64,000 bases of DNA, taken from assembly GCF_003634775.1 (NCBI RefSeq), contig NZ_RBXB01000002.1, positions 62,001 to 126,000 on the forward strand. The letters run 5' to 3'. Shown one piece after another: positions 32,974 to 41,546 of this stretch. The translations under genes and the position numbers were made by a program. Every line of letters begins with the position of its first letter. The first letter of the stretch is position 1. Source of the DNA: Chryseobacterium defluvii (lineage in GTDB: Bacteria > Bacteroidota > Bacteroidia > Flavobacteriales > Weeksellaceae). A model generated the notes under the pieces. The model saw only the letters and a program-made list of their open reading frames with translations. It was not told the DNA's origin and did not search any database.

Positions 32974-33315
32974 TTATTTATTAGCTGCCGGTGTTGTAGC
33001 CGGAGTCTGAGAAGCCGGAGCAGATTGTGCTGGTGCTTCTTTTTTCACAGGTTGTTGTTGCGTTGGAGCTACTTGTGATGGTTTACCAGTAATGACAACA
33101 CTTAAAAGGATAAGGATGATAATAACAGCTCCTAAAGTCCAGGTCGCTTTTTCCATGAAGTCATTGGTTCTCTGTACCCCAAATTGTGCAGACGATGCAC
33201 CTCCGAAAGTGCTGGAAAGACCTCCGCCTTTTGGATTTTGAGCCATAACGATAATTACAAGTAAAACACTCGCAATCATAACAAGAACCATCAATAGTGT
33301 AAATATAGTATCCAT
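32974..33315 (-). CDS. secG: Preprotein translocase subunit SecG
   Basis: A 113-residue SecG. Two hydrophobic segments (residues about 3-25 and 58-76) flank the conserved cytoplasmic loop MAQNPKGGGLSSTFGGASSAQFGVQRTNDFMEKATW. The C-terminus is a Pro/Ala/Gln-rich tail of about 35 residues (VKKEAPAQSAPASQTPATTP), longer than in E. coli and typical of Bacteroidetes. It assists SecYE in protein export through the inner membrane. It has a full promoter at 33341-33370. Confidence 0.96.
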   Translation of the reverse strand: MDTIFTLLMVLVMIASVLLVIIVMAQNPKGGGLSSTFGGASSAQFGVQRTNDFMEKATWTLGAVIIILILLSVVITGKPSQVAPTQQQPVKKEAPAQSAPASQTPATTPAANK

Positions 33316-33340
33316 TAATTCTGATATCTTTTTGAATGGG

Positions 33341-33370
33341 CAAATTTAGTCTTTTTTTATCGAACAACAA
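33341..33370 (-). promoter_or_regulatory. Promoter of secG
   Basis: On the minus strand TTG (33368-33370) lies 19 bases before TAAATTTG (33341-33348), an exact Bacteroidetes -33/-7 arrangement; 25 bases before the ATG. Confidence 0.75.
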
Positions 33371-33400
33371 AAAAAGATCTGATCAAATGTTGATAAAAAT

Positions 33401-33428
33401 AAAAGCGGCAACAATTGTTGCCGCTTTT
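33401..33428 (-). terminator. Terminator of the second M16 gene
   Basis: A perfect 28-base palindrome (AAAAGCGGCAACAA and its complement) 23 bases past the stop at 33451, followed by T on the minus strand. Confidence 0.85.
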
Positions 33429-33450
33429 TCTATATAAGTAAGACTATTTC

Positions 33451-35484
33451 TTATTTGAAATCAGAATCTTTAGCCTGGTTGATCTGGTAAGATTTCACCG
33501 TTAAATTGATATCCATTCCTCCCATATTCTGCATAATGGTATACGGAAGTTTCACACCGGAAACATCTTTATAGTCGGCATAGCTTGTAGGAACAGATCC
33601 GCCTTCCCCTGCTTTCACCTCTCCGGTTTTTAAGCCTGTTTTTACACTGTAATAGTAAGTTGTCTTCCCACCTTTTACAACATAAGAATCTTCATTGTTG
33701 TATTTTTCGATTCCGGCAAGCTTATATTCCGGTGATTTAGCAAAAGTAAGTTCCGGGAAAAGCTCGGTGTCTTTTGCCATCTCAGCTTTTTGCTTATCGT
33801 TCAAAGGCATTTTTTGTCCCTGAGCTTCCATATAACCGTCTTTTCCGTCAAAAACGATTTTCTGAACGGTATTTCCCATCATGCTGATGTTCATTGCCAT
33901 TTTACCGCCTTTAGCCTGGATCATTTTCATGTTCATATCCATTCCCTGTACTTTTGTAGTCGCATCGGAAGAAATAGACGTTACTTTCTGAACAGCCGCA
34001 AGACCACCAATCGCATTGATGTATTTATCTGCTACAGACCCGATCGTTACACTGGCATCAACTTTTTGAGCTGTTGGTTTTGCAACGGGATTTGCTTCTT
34101 TGTCAAAATATTTTACAGGGTATCCCAGTTTCTCTAATCCTTCAGAAATATCAGAAGCTTTACCGGCGATGAAAATTCTGCTTTGATTAGGTAAAATAGT
34201 AGTTTTTACTGCATTTGAAACATCTGCAGCAGTTACCTTATCGATAGACTTTAAGTAATTGGTATAGAAATCAGCCGGAAGATCCTGAACCTTTTGATTC
34301 AATGCAAATCTTGCAATGGTGGAAGGCTGCTCCAAAGACATGATGAAAGAACCTTTCAACTTAGCTTTAGCATTTTCCAACTCTTCCGGTTTTACAGTAG
34401 AAATACCATTAAGTTCGTTCATGAATTCTTTAACCGCTTTATCCGTCACCTCATTCCTTACGCTCGCTTCAGCTGAGAATTCAGGAGAGTATTTGCTTGC
34501 GCTTAAGCTTGAATAAGCGCCATAAGTGAATCCGTTCTTCTCACGAAGATTCATGAAAAGTCTTGCTTCACCACCACCCCCTAAGATGTAGTTGGCAATT
34601 GTAGCAGCAAAATAATTAGGATCTTTCATTTTTAGGTTGTTCAGGTTGTTTACCGATACAACAGATTGTACTGCCGTAGGAACATCCACAACATTGATTT
34701 CGGTTTTAGCTACATTGGAAGCAGGCTCTAAAGCAGCAAACGTTGTATTGGATTTTTTCCAGCCACTGAAATCTTTTTCAACCAATGATTTTACCTGATC
34801 AAATTTCACATCTCCAACGATCACTAAATAGGTGTTGTCCGGAGCGTAATATTTTTTGTAAACATTTTGTACATCCGCCAATTGAATCTTGTTGATAGAT
34901 TCTACCGTTTCAAATTCCCCTCTCGATGTATTCTTTCCATACATTAAAGCCCTTGAAACTTTGGAAGCAATAGAAGAAGCATTTTTCTCTTCGGATTTTA
35001 GCCCTTCAATAGCTCTTTCTTTAGAATCCTGAATTTCTTTAGCTGAGAAGTTAGGATTGATAATAGCATCTGCCATTAGTCCTAAAACTTCAGGGAAATA
35101 TTTTGAAAGGGAATTTGCAAAAGCTCCTCCTGAGTTGAAGCTTAAACTTGCGCCCAAGAAATCTACTTTTTTATTGAATTCATCTTTACTGATGTTTTTT
35201 GTTCCGTTTTCAAGCTGTTCTGCCATAATCTGGCTTACGCCTGTTACTCCCCCTTCATAATAGGGAGGTCTGTCCATAGAAAGGTTGGCGCTTACTCTTG
35301 GTAGCTTGTTATTTTCCACCACCATTACCGTAAGCCCATTGCTCAGCTGGAAAGTTTTTGGCTTAGCAATGTTGATCGCAGGAGTTGGTCCTGGCTTTGG
35401 CATTGCATTAAGGTCAATTTTTTGTGCCGAAAGCATTCCTGAGAATAAGAACGCGACAGCTATATATGTTAATTGCTTTTTCAT
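33451..35484 (-). CDS. M16-family peptidase homologue lacking the zinc motif, with C-terminal LolA-like domain
   Basis: A 677-residue secreted protein (signal peptide MKKQLTYIAVAFLFSGMLSA). Residues about 45-460 are an M16 peptidase pair of domains, but where HxxEH should stand the sequence reads VSQIMAEQLENGT, so it cannot bind zinc and must be the non-catalytic subunit. The substrate-side motif LREKNGFTYGAYSSLSA is present. Residues about 490-677 (ADKYINAIGGLAAVQKV, KIVFDGKDGYMEAQGQKMPL) form an extra LolA/lipoprotein-carrier-like domain. It lies 50 bases past the catalytic partner and is co-transcribed with it. Periplasmic. Confidence 0.9.
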   Translation of the reverse strand: MKKQLTYIAVAFLFSGMLSAQKIDLNAMPKPGPTPAINIAKPKTFQLSNGLTVMVVENNKLPRVSANLSMDRPPYYEGGVTGVSQIMAEQLENGTKNISKDEFNKKVDFLGASLSFNSGGAFANSLSKYFPEVLGLMADAIINPNFSAKEIQDSKERAIEGLKSEEKNASSIASKVSRALMYGKNTSRGEFETVESINKIQLADVQNVYKKYYAPDNTYLVIVGDVKFDQVKSLVEKDFSGWKKSNTTFAALEPASNVAKTEINVVDVPTAVQSVVSVNNLNNLKMKDPNYFAATIANYILGGGGEARLFMNLREKNGFTYGAYSSLSASKYSPEFSAEASVRNEVTDKAVKEFMNELNGISTVKPEELENAKAKLKGSFIMSLEQPSTIARFALNQKVQDLPADFYTNYLKSIDKVTAADVSNAVKTTILPNQSRIFIAGKASDISEGLEKLGYPVKYFDKEANPVAKPTAQKVDASVTIGSVADKYINAIGGLAAVQKVTSISSDATTKVQGMDMNMKMIQAKGGKMAMNISMMGNTVQKIVFDGKDGYMEAQGQKMPLNDKQKAEMAKDTELFPELTFAKSPEYKLAGIEKYNNEDSYVVKGGKTTYYYSVKTGLKTGEVKAGEGGSVPTSYADYKDVSGVKLPYTIMQNMGGMDINLTVKSYQINQAKDSDFK

Positions 35485-35534
35485 TGTAAAAAAATTATTT
35501 TTTGATAATCACTTGTTAAACCTAAGTTCAGAGA

Positions 35535-36848
35535 TTATTTTTTTTCAGGTACGTAATTAATGATCACTCTTTGATTAGAATTCAAATACTTTTTAGCAGC
35601 ATTCTGCAGATCCTGTCTTGTGATAGATCTGTAAATGTCGATTTCCTTGTTGATTAGGTTAGTATCTCCCATCAATACGTGGTTGGTTGCCAATGAAGCA
35701 GCAATTCCCTGAATACTTGAGTTAGCGTTAACGAATTGGTTTTCATACTGGTTCTGAAGCTTTTGATAATCTTCCTCAGAAATTAAAGTAGTCTGAAGCT
35801 TTTTGATTTCGGCATCAATGTCAGCTTGTAACGTTTGCTTGGTAGTTTGCCCCATCGGGATGGCAAAGAATGCGAAAATACCATAATCCTCAAGACCTTG
35901 GTTGAAAGCCGCCACCTGAAGTGCTTTTTTCTCCTGATCTACTAATTTTTTATACAATACAGATGATTTTCCGCTACTCAGATAAGAAGAAAGCATATCT
36001 AAGATATAGGCGTCTTTCTCTTTATTCCCCGGAGTTCTGTATGCAAAAACATATGCTGGAAGCTGGATGTTAGGGTCTGTAGCCGTAACTTCCTTTTCCT
36101 GATTAATTGGAGTATCCTTAGGGAAGTTTTTAGGGTAAACTGTTCCTTTTGGAATTCCTCCGTAATATTCCTGGATCCACTTTTTAGTCTGCTCAGGCTT
36201 GATATCTCCCGCAACCACTAACGTAGCGTTATTAGGAACATAGAATTTTTTATAGAATGCAATAAACTCATCTAGCTTAGCTGCATTCAGATCCTCCATA
36301 GAACCGATTGTCGGCCAGTTGTATGGGTGATTGGTAAATAGATTCTTTTGAATTGTGGTGAAAAGATTTCCATAAGGCTGGTTATCCATTCTCAATCTTT
36401 TTTCTTCTTTTACTACCTCTCTTTGCGTATCTACACCTACCTGGTTGATCACTGCATGACGCATTCTTTCAGCTTCCATCCAAAGTCCTAATTGCTCATT
36501 ATTGGAAGGGAAAGTTTCATAGTAATATGTTCTGTCATTCGTAGTGTTCGCATTGTTCTGTCCTCCGTTGGAAGAAACAATCTTGAACCAGTCACCTCTC
36601 TTGATGTTCGGTGTTCCTTCAAATAAAAGGTGTTCGAAAAAGTGAGCAAAACCGGTTCTTCCTTTTACCTCATCTTTAGCACCTACGTGGTACATTACTC
36701 CTGTTGTAACTACCGGTGCGGAATTGTCCTGATGAAGAATTACGTGTAAACCATTTGGTAAGTCATACTCTTCGAATTTAATTTGTTGTGCGTTCAAAGC
36801 CATTCCGAAGAAAGCTGCTGCAGCAACAGAAAGAAGTCGTTTTTTCAT
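35535..36848 (-). CDS. M16-family zinc peptidase, catalytic subunit
   Basis: About 437 residues from the ATG at 36848, which opens a signal peptide (MKKRLLSVAAAAFFGMALNA); a longer in-frame start would precede the promoter element at 36879-36886. The inverted zinc motif is HFFEHL (H69, E72, H73), with the distal Glu in REVVKEEKRLRMDNQPYG. The second half includes KKFYVPNNATLVVAGDIKP, shared by active and inactive M16 subunits. Together with the downstream homologue it should form a two-subunit periplasmic peptidase; substrates unknown. Confidence 0.94.
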   Translation of the reverse strand: MKKRLLSVAAAAFFGMALNAQQIKFEEYDLPNGLHVILHQDNSAPVVTTGVMYHVGAKDEVKGRTGFAHFFEHLLFEGTPNIKRGDWFKIVSSNGGQNNANTTNDRTYYYETFPSNNEQLGLWMEAERMRHAVINQVGVDTQREVVKEEKRLRMDNQPYGNLFTTIQKNLFTNHPYNWPTIGSMEDLNAAKLDEFIAFYKKFYVPNNATLVVAGDIKPEQTKKWIQEYYGGIPKGTVYPKNFPKDTPINQEKEVTATDPNIQLPAYVFAYRTPGNKEKDAYILDMLSSYLSSGKSSVLYKKLVDQEKKALQVAAFNQGLEDYGIFAFFAIPMGQTTKQTLQADIDAEIKKLQTTLISEEDYQKLQNQYENQFVNANSSIQGIAASLATNHVLMGDTNLINKEIDIYRSITRQDLQNAAKKYLNSNQRVIINYVPEKK

Positions 36849-36878
36849 TATAGTAGAAATTGTTTTGTCAATTAGTGT

Positions 36879-36886
36879 CAAAAATA
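36879..36886 (-). promoter_or_regulatory. -7 promoter element for the M16 pair
   Basis: TATTTTTG on the minus strand, 30 bases before the ATG at 36848. Confidence 0.5.
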
Positions 36887-36967
36887 AGCTAAATGTTACA
36901 ATACTGATGTGATTATTTTTAATAAATACAGTTTTTTTTAAATATCTGATAGCCTGCTTTTAAAAAT

Positions 36968-36997
36968 TTGAATTCTCCTTTTAATGCATTAATTTTG
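36968..36997 (+). promoter_or_regulatory. Promoter of the UvrD-type helicase gene
   Basis: TTG (36968-36970), 19 bases, then TAATTTTG (36990-36997): an exact -33/-7 match. It sits inside a possible longer reading frame, which settles the start at 37019. Confidence 0.75.
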
Positions 36998-37018
36998 TGT
37001 TCCAAATTTTTTTGTTGT

Positions 37019-39352
37019 ATGGAGGATTATCTGAAAGGACTGAATGAATCACAATTCGAAGCTGTTACCACATTACAGGGGCCCTTAATGGTTCTTGCAG
37101 GGGCGGGTTCCGGGAAAACACGTGTACTAACGATGCGTATTGCTCATTTGATTACGAATGGAGTAGACCCTTTCAATATCCTGGCTCTAACCTTTACCAA
37201 TAAGGCAGCGAGAGAAATGAAAGAGCGTATTGCCAAAGTAGTAGGAGACAGCAATGCAAGAAGCCTTTGGATGGGAACATTTCACTCCGTTTTTGCAAGA
37301 ATTCTGAGGAGCGAAGCCCATTATTTAGGATATCCTTCCAATTTTACCATTTATGATCAGCAGGATGCTCTAAACGTCATCAAAAAAGTCCTGAAAGACA
37401 TGAATATTGATGCCGATCTTTATAAACCTAAAAAAGTACAGGCAAGAATTTCCACTTATAAAAACAATCTGATCACGGTAAAAGCCTATTTCAATAATCC
37501 GGAACTGATTGAAGCAGATGAAAAAGCCAATATGAAATTCATCGGACAGATCTACCAGAAATATGTGGAAGCCTGTTTCAGAAACGGAGCAATGGATTTT
37601 GACGACCTGTTATTAAAAACCAATGAATTGCTTACGCGTTTTCCTGAGGTTCTGGCAAAATATCAGGATAGATTCAGATATATTCTGGTAGATGAGTACC
37701 AGGATACGAACCATTCGCAGTATCTTATTGTAAAAGCTTTAGCTTCGAAATTTGAAAATATCTGTGTGGTAGGAGATGATGCGCAATCTATTTACTCTTT
37801 CCGGGGAGCGAATATTTATAATATTTTAAACTTCAAGAAAGATTATCCGGATGCCAAAACAGTTTCTCTAGAGCAAAACTACCGTTCGACACAGAATATT
37901 GTGAATGCAGCGAATGTGGTGATCGCTAAAAACCTTCAGCAGTTTAAGAAAAATGTTTTTAGTGATAATGAAGAAGGGGACAAAATAAAAGTATACCGTT
38001 CCCTGTCCGATGCTGATGAAGCTAATTTCGTAGCCGGAAATATCTGGGAACTTCGCAACAGGGACCAGAGAAAATACAGCGATTTTGCCATTCTATACCG
38101 AACCAACTCTCAGACCCGTGCCTTTGAGGACGCTTTGAGACGTAAAAATATTCCCTACAAAGTATATGGCGGTTTGTCTTTCTACCAAAGAAAAGAGGTG
38201 AAAGATTTACTAGCCTATCTCCGTCTTCTGATCAACGAAAATGATTCGGAAGCATTAATGAGAATCATTAATTACCCGACCAGAGGAATAGGGGAGACCA
38301 CCCAAAACAAATTAATCGTTTTTGCAGACGCCCAAAATATATCGGTTTCCAAGGTATTGGATAATCTTCCAATGTATGCCCCTCATTTAGGGTTCAATAA
38401 CGGAGTAATTACCAAACTGAACGATTTCTGGTCTATGATCAAAGCCTTTCAGGTTTTATTGAAGACTGAAACAGCTTACAATGTGGCGATGGAAGTGGCC
38501 AAACGAAGCGGATTGATCAAATTTTTAAAAGATGACCAGACTCCTGAAGGGATTTCCCGGGTGGAAAACGTTCAGGAATTGATGAACTCCATGCAGGGAT
38601 TCATTGAAGAACAAATGCAGCTGGAAGACGGGGATCCAAGTTTATCCAATTTCCTTGAAAATATCGCCCTTTCTGCAGATACACAGAATAAGGATGATGA
38701 AGAGGATATGGTGTCTTTAATGACGATTCACCTTTCCAAAGGTTTGGAGTTCCCTGTAGTACATCTTGTCGGTCTTGAAGAAAACCTTTTTCCGAGCTTC
38801 ATGAGCTCAGCAACAAGAGAAGATCTGGAAGAAGAAAGACGTTTGTTCTATGTAGCCTTAACAAGAGCTGAGAAGCAGGTGTTTTTTTCTTATGCGGTTT
38901 CCCGTTTTCAATGGGGGAAAATTACCGATGCGGAGCCTTCAAGATTTTTAAGTGAAATTGATGAAGAATTCATAGAGTTTGTAAACCCTGCGATTGAAAA
39001 ACGTTTCATTAATAACTCAGGAGTTAAATCCAATATTTTTGATGAATATCCTACAGAAGCCAGAAGCTTCAAAAAAGTGGAGAAGAAAACCATTGAAAGA
39101 AGCGATTCCTCAAAACCTATTGCTGAACCAAGAAAACTGAAGCCTGTAAGTACCGCAAAAATTATCAATCCAAGCGGAGCTTCTTCCCAGGATATTGAAG
39201 TGGGAGATAAGGTGAGACACGACCGTTTCGGAATTGGAGAAGTTACTTTCTTAGATGGGACAGACCCGCAGAATATTAAAGCAAAGGTAATCTTCCAGCA
39301 TGAAGGGGAGAAAAACCTTATCCTGAAGTTTGCGAAGCTGACTAAGATTTAA
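37019..39352 (+). CDS. UvrD/PcrA-type superfamily 1 DNA helicase
   Basis: About 777 residues from MEDYLKGLNESQFEAV. Helicase motifs in order: Q-motif LNESQ, Walker A LAGAGSGKTR (residues 26-35), TFTNKAAREMKER (Ia), ILVDEYQDTNHSQY (motif II), VVGDDAQSIYSFRGA (III), VSLEQNYRST (IV), ILYRTNSQTRAFE, VSLMTIHLSKGLEFPVV (V) and EERRLFYVALTRAEKQVF (VI). The C-terminal about 60 residues hold a Tudor-like domain (DKVRHDRFGIGEVTFLDGT) typical of PcrA. It unwinds DNA in repair and displaces RecA or stalled polymerase. Terminator follows at 39361. Confidence 0.96.
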   Translation: MEDYLKGLNESQFEAVTTLQGPLMVLAGAGSGKTRVLTMRIAHLITNGVDPFNILALTFTNKAAREMKERIAKVVGDSNARSLWMGTFHSVFARILRSEAHYLGYPSNFTIYDQQDALNVIKKVLKDMNIDADLYKPKKVQARISTYKNNLITVKAYFNNPELIEADEKANMKFIGQIYQKYVEACFRNGAMDFDDLLLKTNELLTRFPEVLAKYQDRFRYILVDEYQDTNHSQYLIVKALASKFENICVVGDDAQSIYSFRGANIYNILNFKKDYPDAKTVSLEQNYRSTQNIVNAANVVIAKNLQQFKKNVFSDNEEGDKIKVYRSLSDADEANFVAGNIWELRNRDQRKYSDFAILYRTNSQTRAFEDALRRKNIPYKVYGGLSFYQRKEVKDLLAYLRLLINENDSEALMRIINYPTRGIGETTQNKLIVFADAQNISVSKVLDNLPMYAPHLGFNNGVITKLNDFWSMIKAFQVLLKTETAYNVAMEVAKRSGLIKFLKDDQTPEGISRVENVQELMNSMQGFIEEQMQLEDGDPSLSNFLENIALSADTQNKDDEEDMVSLMTIHLSKGLEFPVVHLVGLEENLFPSFMSSATREDLEEERRLFYVALTRAEKQVFFSYAVSRFQWGKITDAEPSRFLSEIDEEFIEFVNPAIEKRFINNSGVKSNIFDEYPTEARSFKKVEKKTIERSDSSKPIAEPRKLKPVSTAKIINPSGASSQDIEVGDKVRHDRFGIGEVTFLDGTDPQNIKAKVIFQHEGEKNLILKFAKLTKI

Positions 39353-39360
39353 AAATATAA

Positions 39361-39394
39361 AAAACGGATTCAAATTTTGAATCCGTTTTTATTT
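39361..39394. terminator. Bidirectional terminator after the helicase gene
   Basis: AAAACGGATTCAAA pairs with TTTGAATCCGTTTT around 39375, with A and T runs on both sides; serves the helicase and the converging DUF3037 gene. Confidence 0.85.
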
Positions 39395-39407
39395 TAAAAA
39401 TGTTCAG

Positions 39408-39791
39408 TTATTTCACCAATTCCTCAAAAAGTTTACCAAAAGTATGATCCAGGTCTTTGGTTTTGCCGGGATGAGGTCTTGAAGTTTGTACTACAGAACT
39501 TCTCACTGCTGTTAACCAACGGAAACGTTCAGGAATTTCCAGTTGTGCAATAGGGCCTCCGTCCTTATCTCCATTCGCTATTTTTTGAAAACTGACCAGA
39601 TTTTGGATGATGTCTTCATAATCGAGCTTACTGTGCATCAGTCTGAATTTATCAGGACAAAGATAAAACTCCACACGAATGTATTTTTCCTTTTTTGAAA
39701 ACATAACGAGCCCGATGTTGAAAAATTCCTCTCTTTCAACTTTTGGAACCAGGCGTATAACGGCATATTCGTATATTTTATCCTCTTGCAT
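39408..39791 (-). CDS. DUF3037 protein, partner of the HipA-like kinase
   Basis: A 127-residue protein starting QEDKIYEYAVIRLVPKVEREEFFNIGLVMFSKK, the hallmark of DUF3037. It also has FRWLTAVRSSVVQTSRPHPG and a C-terminal LDHTFGKLFEELV. The family has no known activity but is almost always next to a HipA-like kinase gene; here the two overlap by 14 bases, so they are translated together. A role as the kinase's substrate-binding or inhibitory partner is inference. Confidence 0.9.
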   Translation of the reverse strand: MQEDKIYEYAVIRLVPKVEREEFFNIGLVMFSKKEKYIRVEFYLCPDKFRLMHSKLDYEDIIQNLVSFQKIANGDKDGGPIAQLEIPERFRWLTAVRSSVVQTSRPHPGKTKDLDHTFGKLFEELVK

Positions 39792-40551
39792 GCTGAGCTT
39801 CGTTTACAAAGATTTGAGAATGTTCCAATCGTGTTTTCATAAACTGACAATACACTTCACGGATTTCTTCCGGTGTTTCATCGGCATCGTTCCAATGCAG
39901 CCAGTCTTCAGGAATCAAGTTAACGATTTCCCTGAAAACAGTATCATTCAATACTTCATGGGCAAATTTGTCAGCTTCATCGAGTTGGGTTGCCTGCGGA
40001 AGTAAAACGTGGTCTTTCACATATTTGAAAGGGGTTTTAGCTGCCGTATCAAAATTCTGCCATGAATGATGAAAATAAAATGATGCTCCATTATCAATTA
40101 TCCAAAGCTCTTTATGCCACATCAGAAGATTCGTGTTTTTGAAAGTACGGTCAATATTGGTGATGAACGCATCCAGCCATACGATTTTTGAGGCTAAAAG
40201 AGGATCAATTTTTACGCTTGGGTCATATGCTATTGACCCTGAGAGATAATGTAATCCTAAATTCAATCCTTCCGAAAACTTCAGCAAATCCTGGATTTCT
40301 TCATCAGCTTCCGTTCTACCGAAATCCACATCAAGGTTGATGAAAACCAGCTCAGGAATTTTCAAGCCTAAAGCTTCCGTGATTTTTCCGCCTAAAAGCT
40401 CCGAAATCAGCATTTTTACTCCATGACCGGCGCCACGGAATTTCAATACATATTTAAAATCATCATCTGCTTCTGCCAAAGCCGGAAGAGAGCCTCCTTC
40501 TCTTAAAGGCAGAATATAACGCATGACAGTGACTGTTCTTAGATCCAACAT
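39778..40551 (-). CDS. HipA-like kinase family protein
   Basis: A 257-residue protein of the short HipA-like kinase family. It has the ATP-lysine region YVLKFRGAGHGVKMLISELLGG (about residues 33-54), the catalytic loop WLDAFITNIDRTFKNTNLL with Asp-Arg and Asn residues, and LWIIDNGASFYFHHSW, the metal-binding Asp of the activation segment. It is far shorter than E. coli HipA (about 440) and no HipB-type antitoxin is beside it. A -7 element ends four bases before the ATG. Function unknown. Confidence 0.88.
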   Translation of the reverse strand: MLDLRTVTVMRYILPLREGGSLPALAEADDDFKYVLKFRGAGHGVKMLISELLGGKITEALGLKIPELVFINLDVDFGRTEADEEIQDLLKFSEGLNLGLHYLSGSIAYDPSVKIDPLLASKIVWLDAFITNIDRTFKNTNLLMWHKELWIIDNGASFYFHHSWQNFDTAAKTPFKYVKDHVLLPQATQLDEADKFAHEVLNDTVFREIVNLIPEDWLHWNDADETPEEIREVYCQFMKTRLEHSQIFVNEAQHARG

Positions 40552-40555
40552 ACAG

Positions 40556-40563
40556 CAAAAATA
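40556..40563 (-). promoter_or_regulatory. -7 promoter element for the HipA-like/DUF3037 pair
   Basis: TATTTTTG on the minus strand ends four bases before the ATG at 40551, which would give a leaderless or near-leaderless transcript. Confidence 0.4.
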
Positions 40564-40668
40564 AGGTTTTTAATCCTCTTTATTGTCTTAAAACTGTTTC
40601 ATCAGATTAAAATTAATCTTTGCATTTGATTTTAATTTAATATTTTTAGAAAACAAGACAATTTCAAT

Positions 40669-41508
40669 ATGGATATTATCAAAAAACAGAATATTATCAT
40701 CTCCAACCCTGAAACTAAAGATTTTTTGGCTGATGCATTTTACCCTAAAACCAACGAAAGATTACCCTTAGTCATTTTCGTCCACGGTTATAAAGGCTAT
40801 AAAGACTGGGGCGCATGGAATCTGATGGCTGAAAAGTTTGCAGAAGCCGGATTTTTCTTTGTTAAATTCAATTTTTCCCATAACGGGACTACCCTTGAAG
40901 AGCCACATAATTTTGCAGACCTGGAAGCTTTCGGAAATAATAATTATTCCAAGGAATTGTCCGATCTGGGTGTTATTATCGATCATTTTATTAAAGATCC
41001 CAAAGTAGATGACCAAAAAGTGATTCTTATCGGGCATAGCAGGGGAGGAGGAATTTCTATTATCAAAACATCCGAAGATGAAAGAATCAATGGACTGATC
41101 ACGCTTGCCAGTGTGGATACCTTAGAAAGGTTTCCAAAAAATAAGGATCTTCAGAAGTGGCGAGAAAAGGGTGTTTTTTATGTTTTAAATGGCAGAACCA
41201 GGCAGCAAATGCCCCATTACTATCAGTTTTATGAAGACTTTGAAAAAAATGCACTCCGTTTTGATGTAGAAAGAGCGGCAGAAATGGCAAAAGCTCATTT
41301 TTTAATAATTCACGGTACCCAGGACGAAAGTGTGAGTGTGAAAAATGCAGAACATCTTCATATTTTAAATCCCAATTCCGAATTGTTTTTAATTGAAAAT
41401 GCCAATCATACTTTCGGAGCCAAAGAACCTTGGGACGAAGATCATCTTTCTGCAGATTTACATACGCTGACAGAAAAATGTATTGATTTTATGAAGCGGA
41501 AAATGTAA
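40669..41508 (+). CDS. Alpha/beta hydrolase, dienelactone hydrolase-like
   Basis: A 279-residue cytoplasmic alpha/beta hydrolase. The oxyanion region is LVIFVHGYKGYKDWGAW; the nucleophile elbow is VILIGHSRGGG (catalytic Ser); the Asp is in LIIHGTQDESVSVKNA, and the His in IENANHTFGAKEPWDEDH. Fold and triad are clear; substrate unknown. It lies upstream of TerC on the same strand, 38 bases apart, but TerC has its own promoter element. Confidence 0.92.
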   Translation: MDIIKKQNIIISNPETKDFLADAFYPKTNERLPLVIFVHGYKGYKDWGAWNLMAEKFAEAGFFFVKFNFSHNGTTLEEPHNFADLEAFGNNNYSKELSDLGVIIDHFIKDPKVDDQKVILIGHSRGGGISIIKTSEDERINGLITLASVDTLERFPKNKDLQKWREKGVFYVLNGRTRQQMPHYYQFYEDFEKNALRFDVERAAEMAKAHFLIIHGTQDESVSVKNAEHLHILNPNSELFLIENANHTFGAKEPWDEDHLSADLHTLTEKCIDFMKRKM

Positions 41509-41515
41509 TTAATCG

Positions 41516-41523
41516 TATTTTTG
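41516..41523 (+). promoter_or_regulatory. -7 promoter element for the TerC gene
   Basis: TATTTTTG matches TAnnTTTG and lies 23 bases before the ATG at 41547. Confidence 0.5.
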
Positions 41524-41546
41524 ATACTCACCTTAAAATATTTTAT

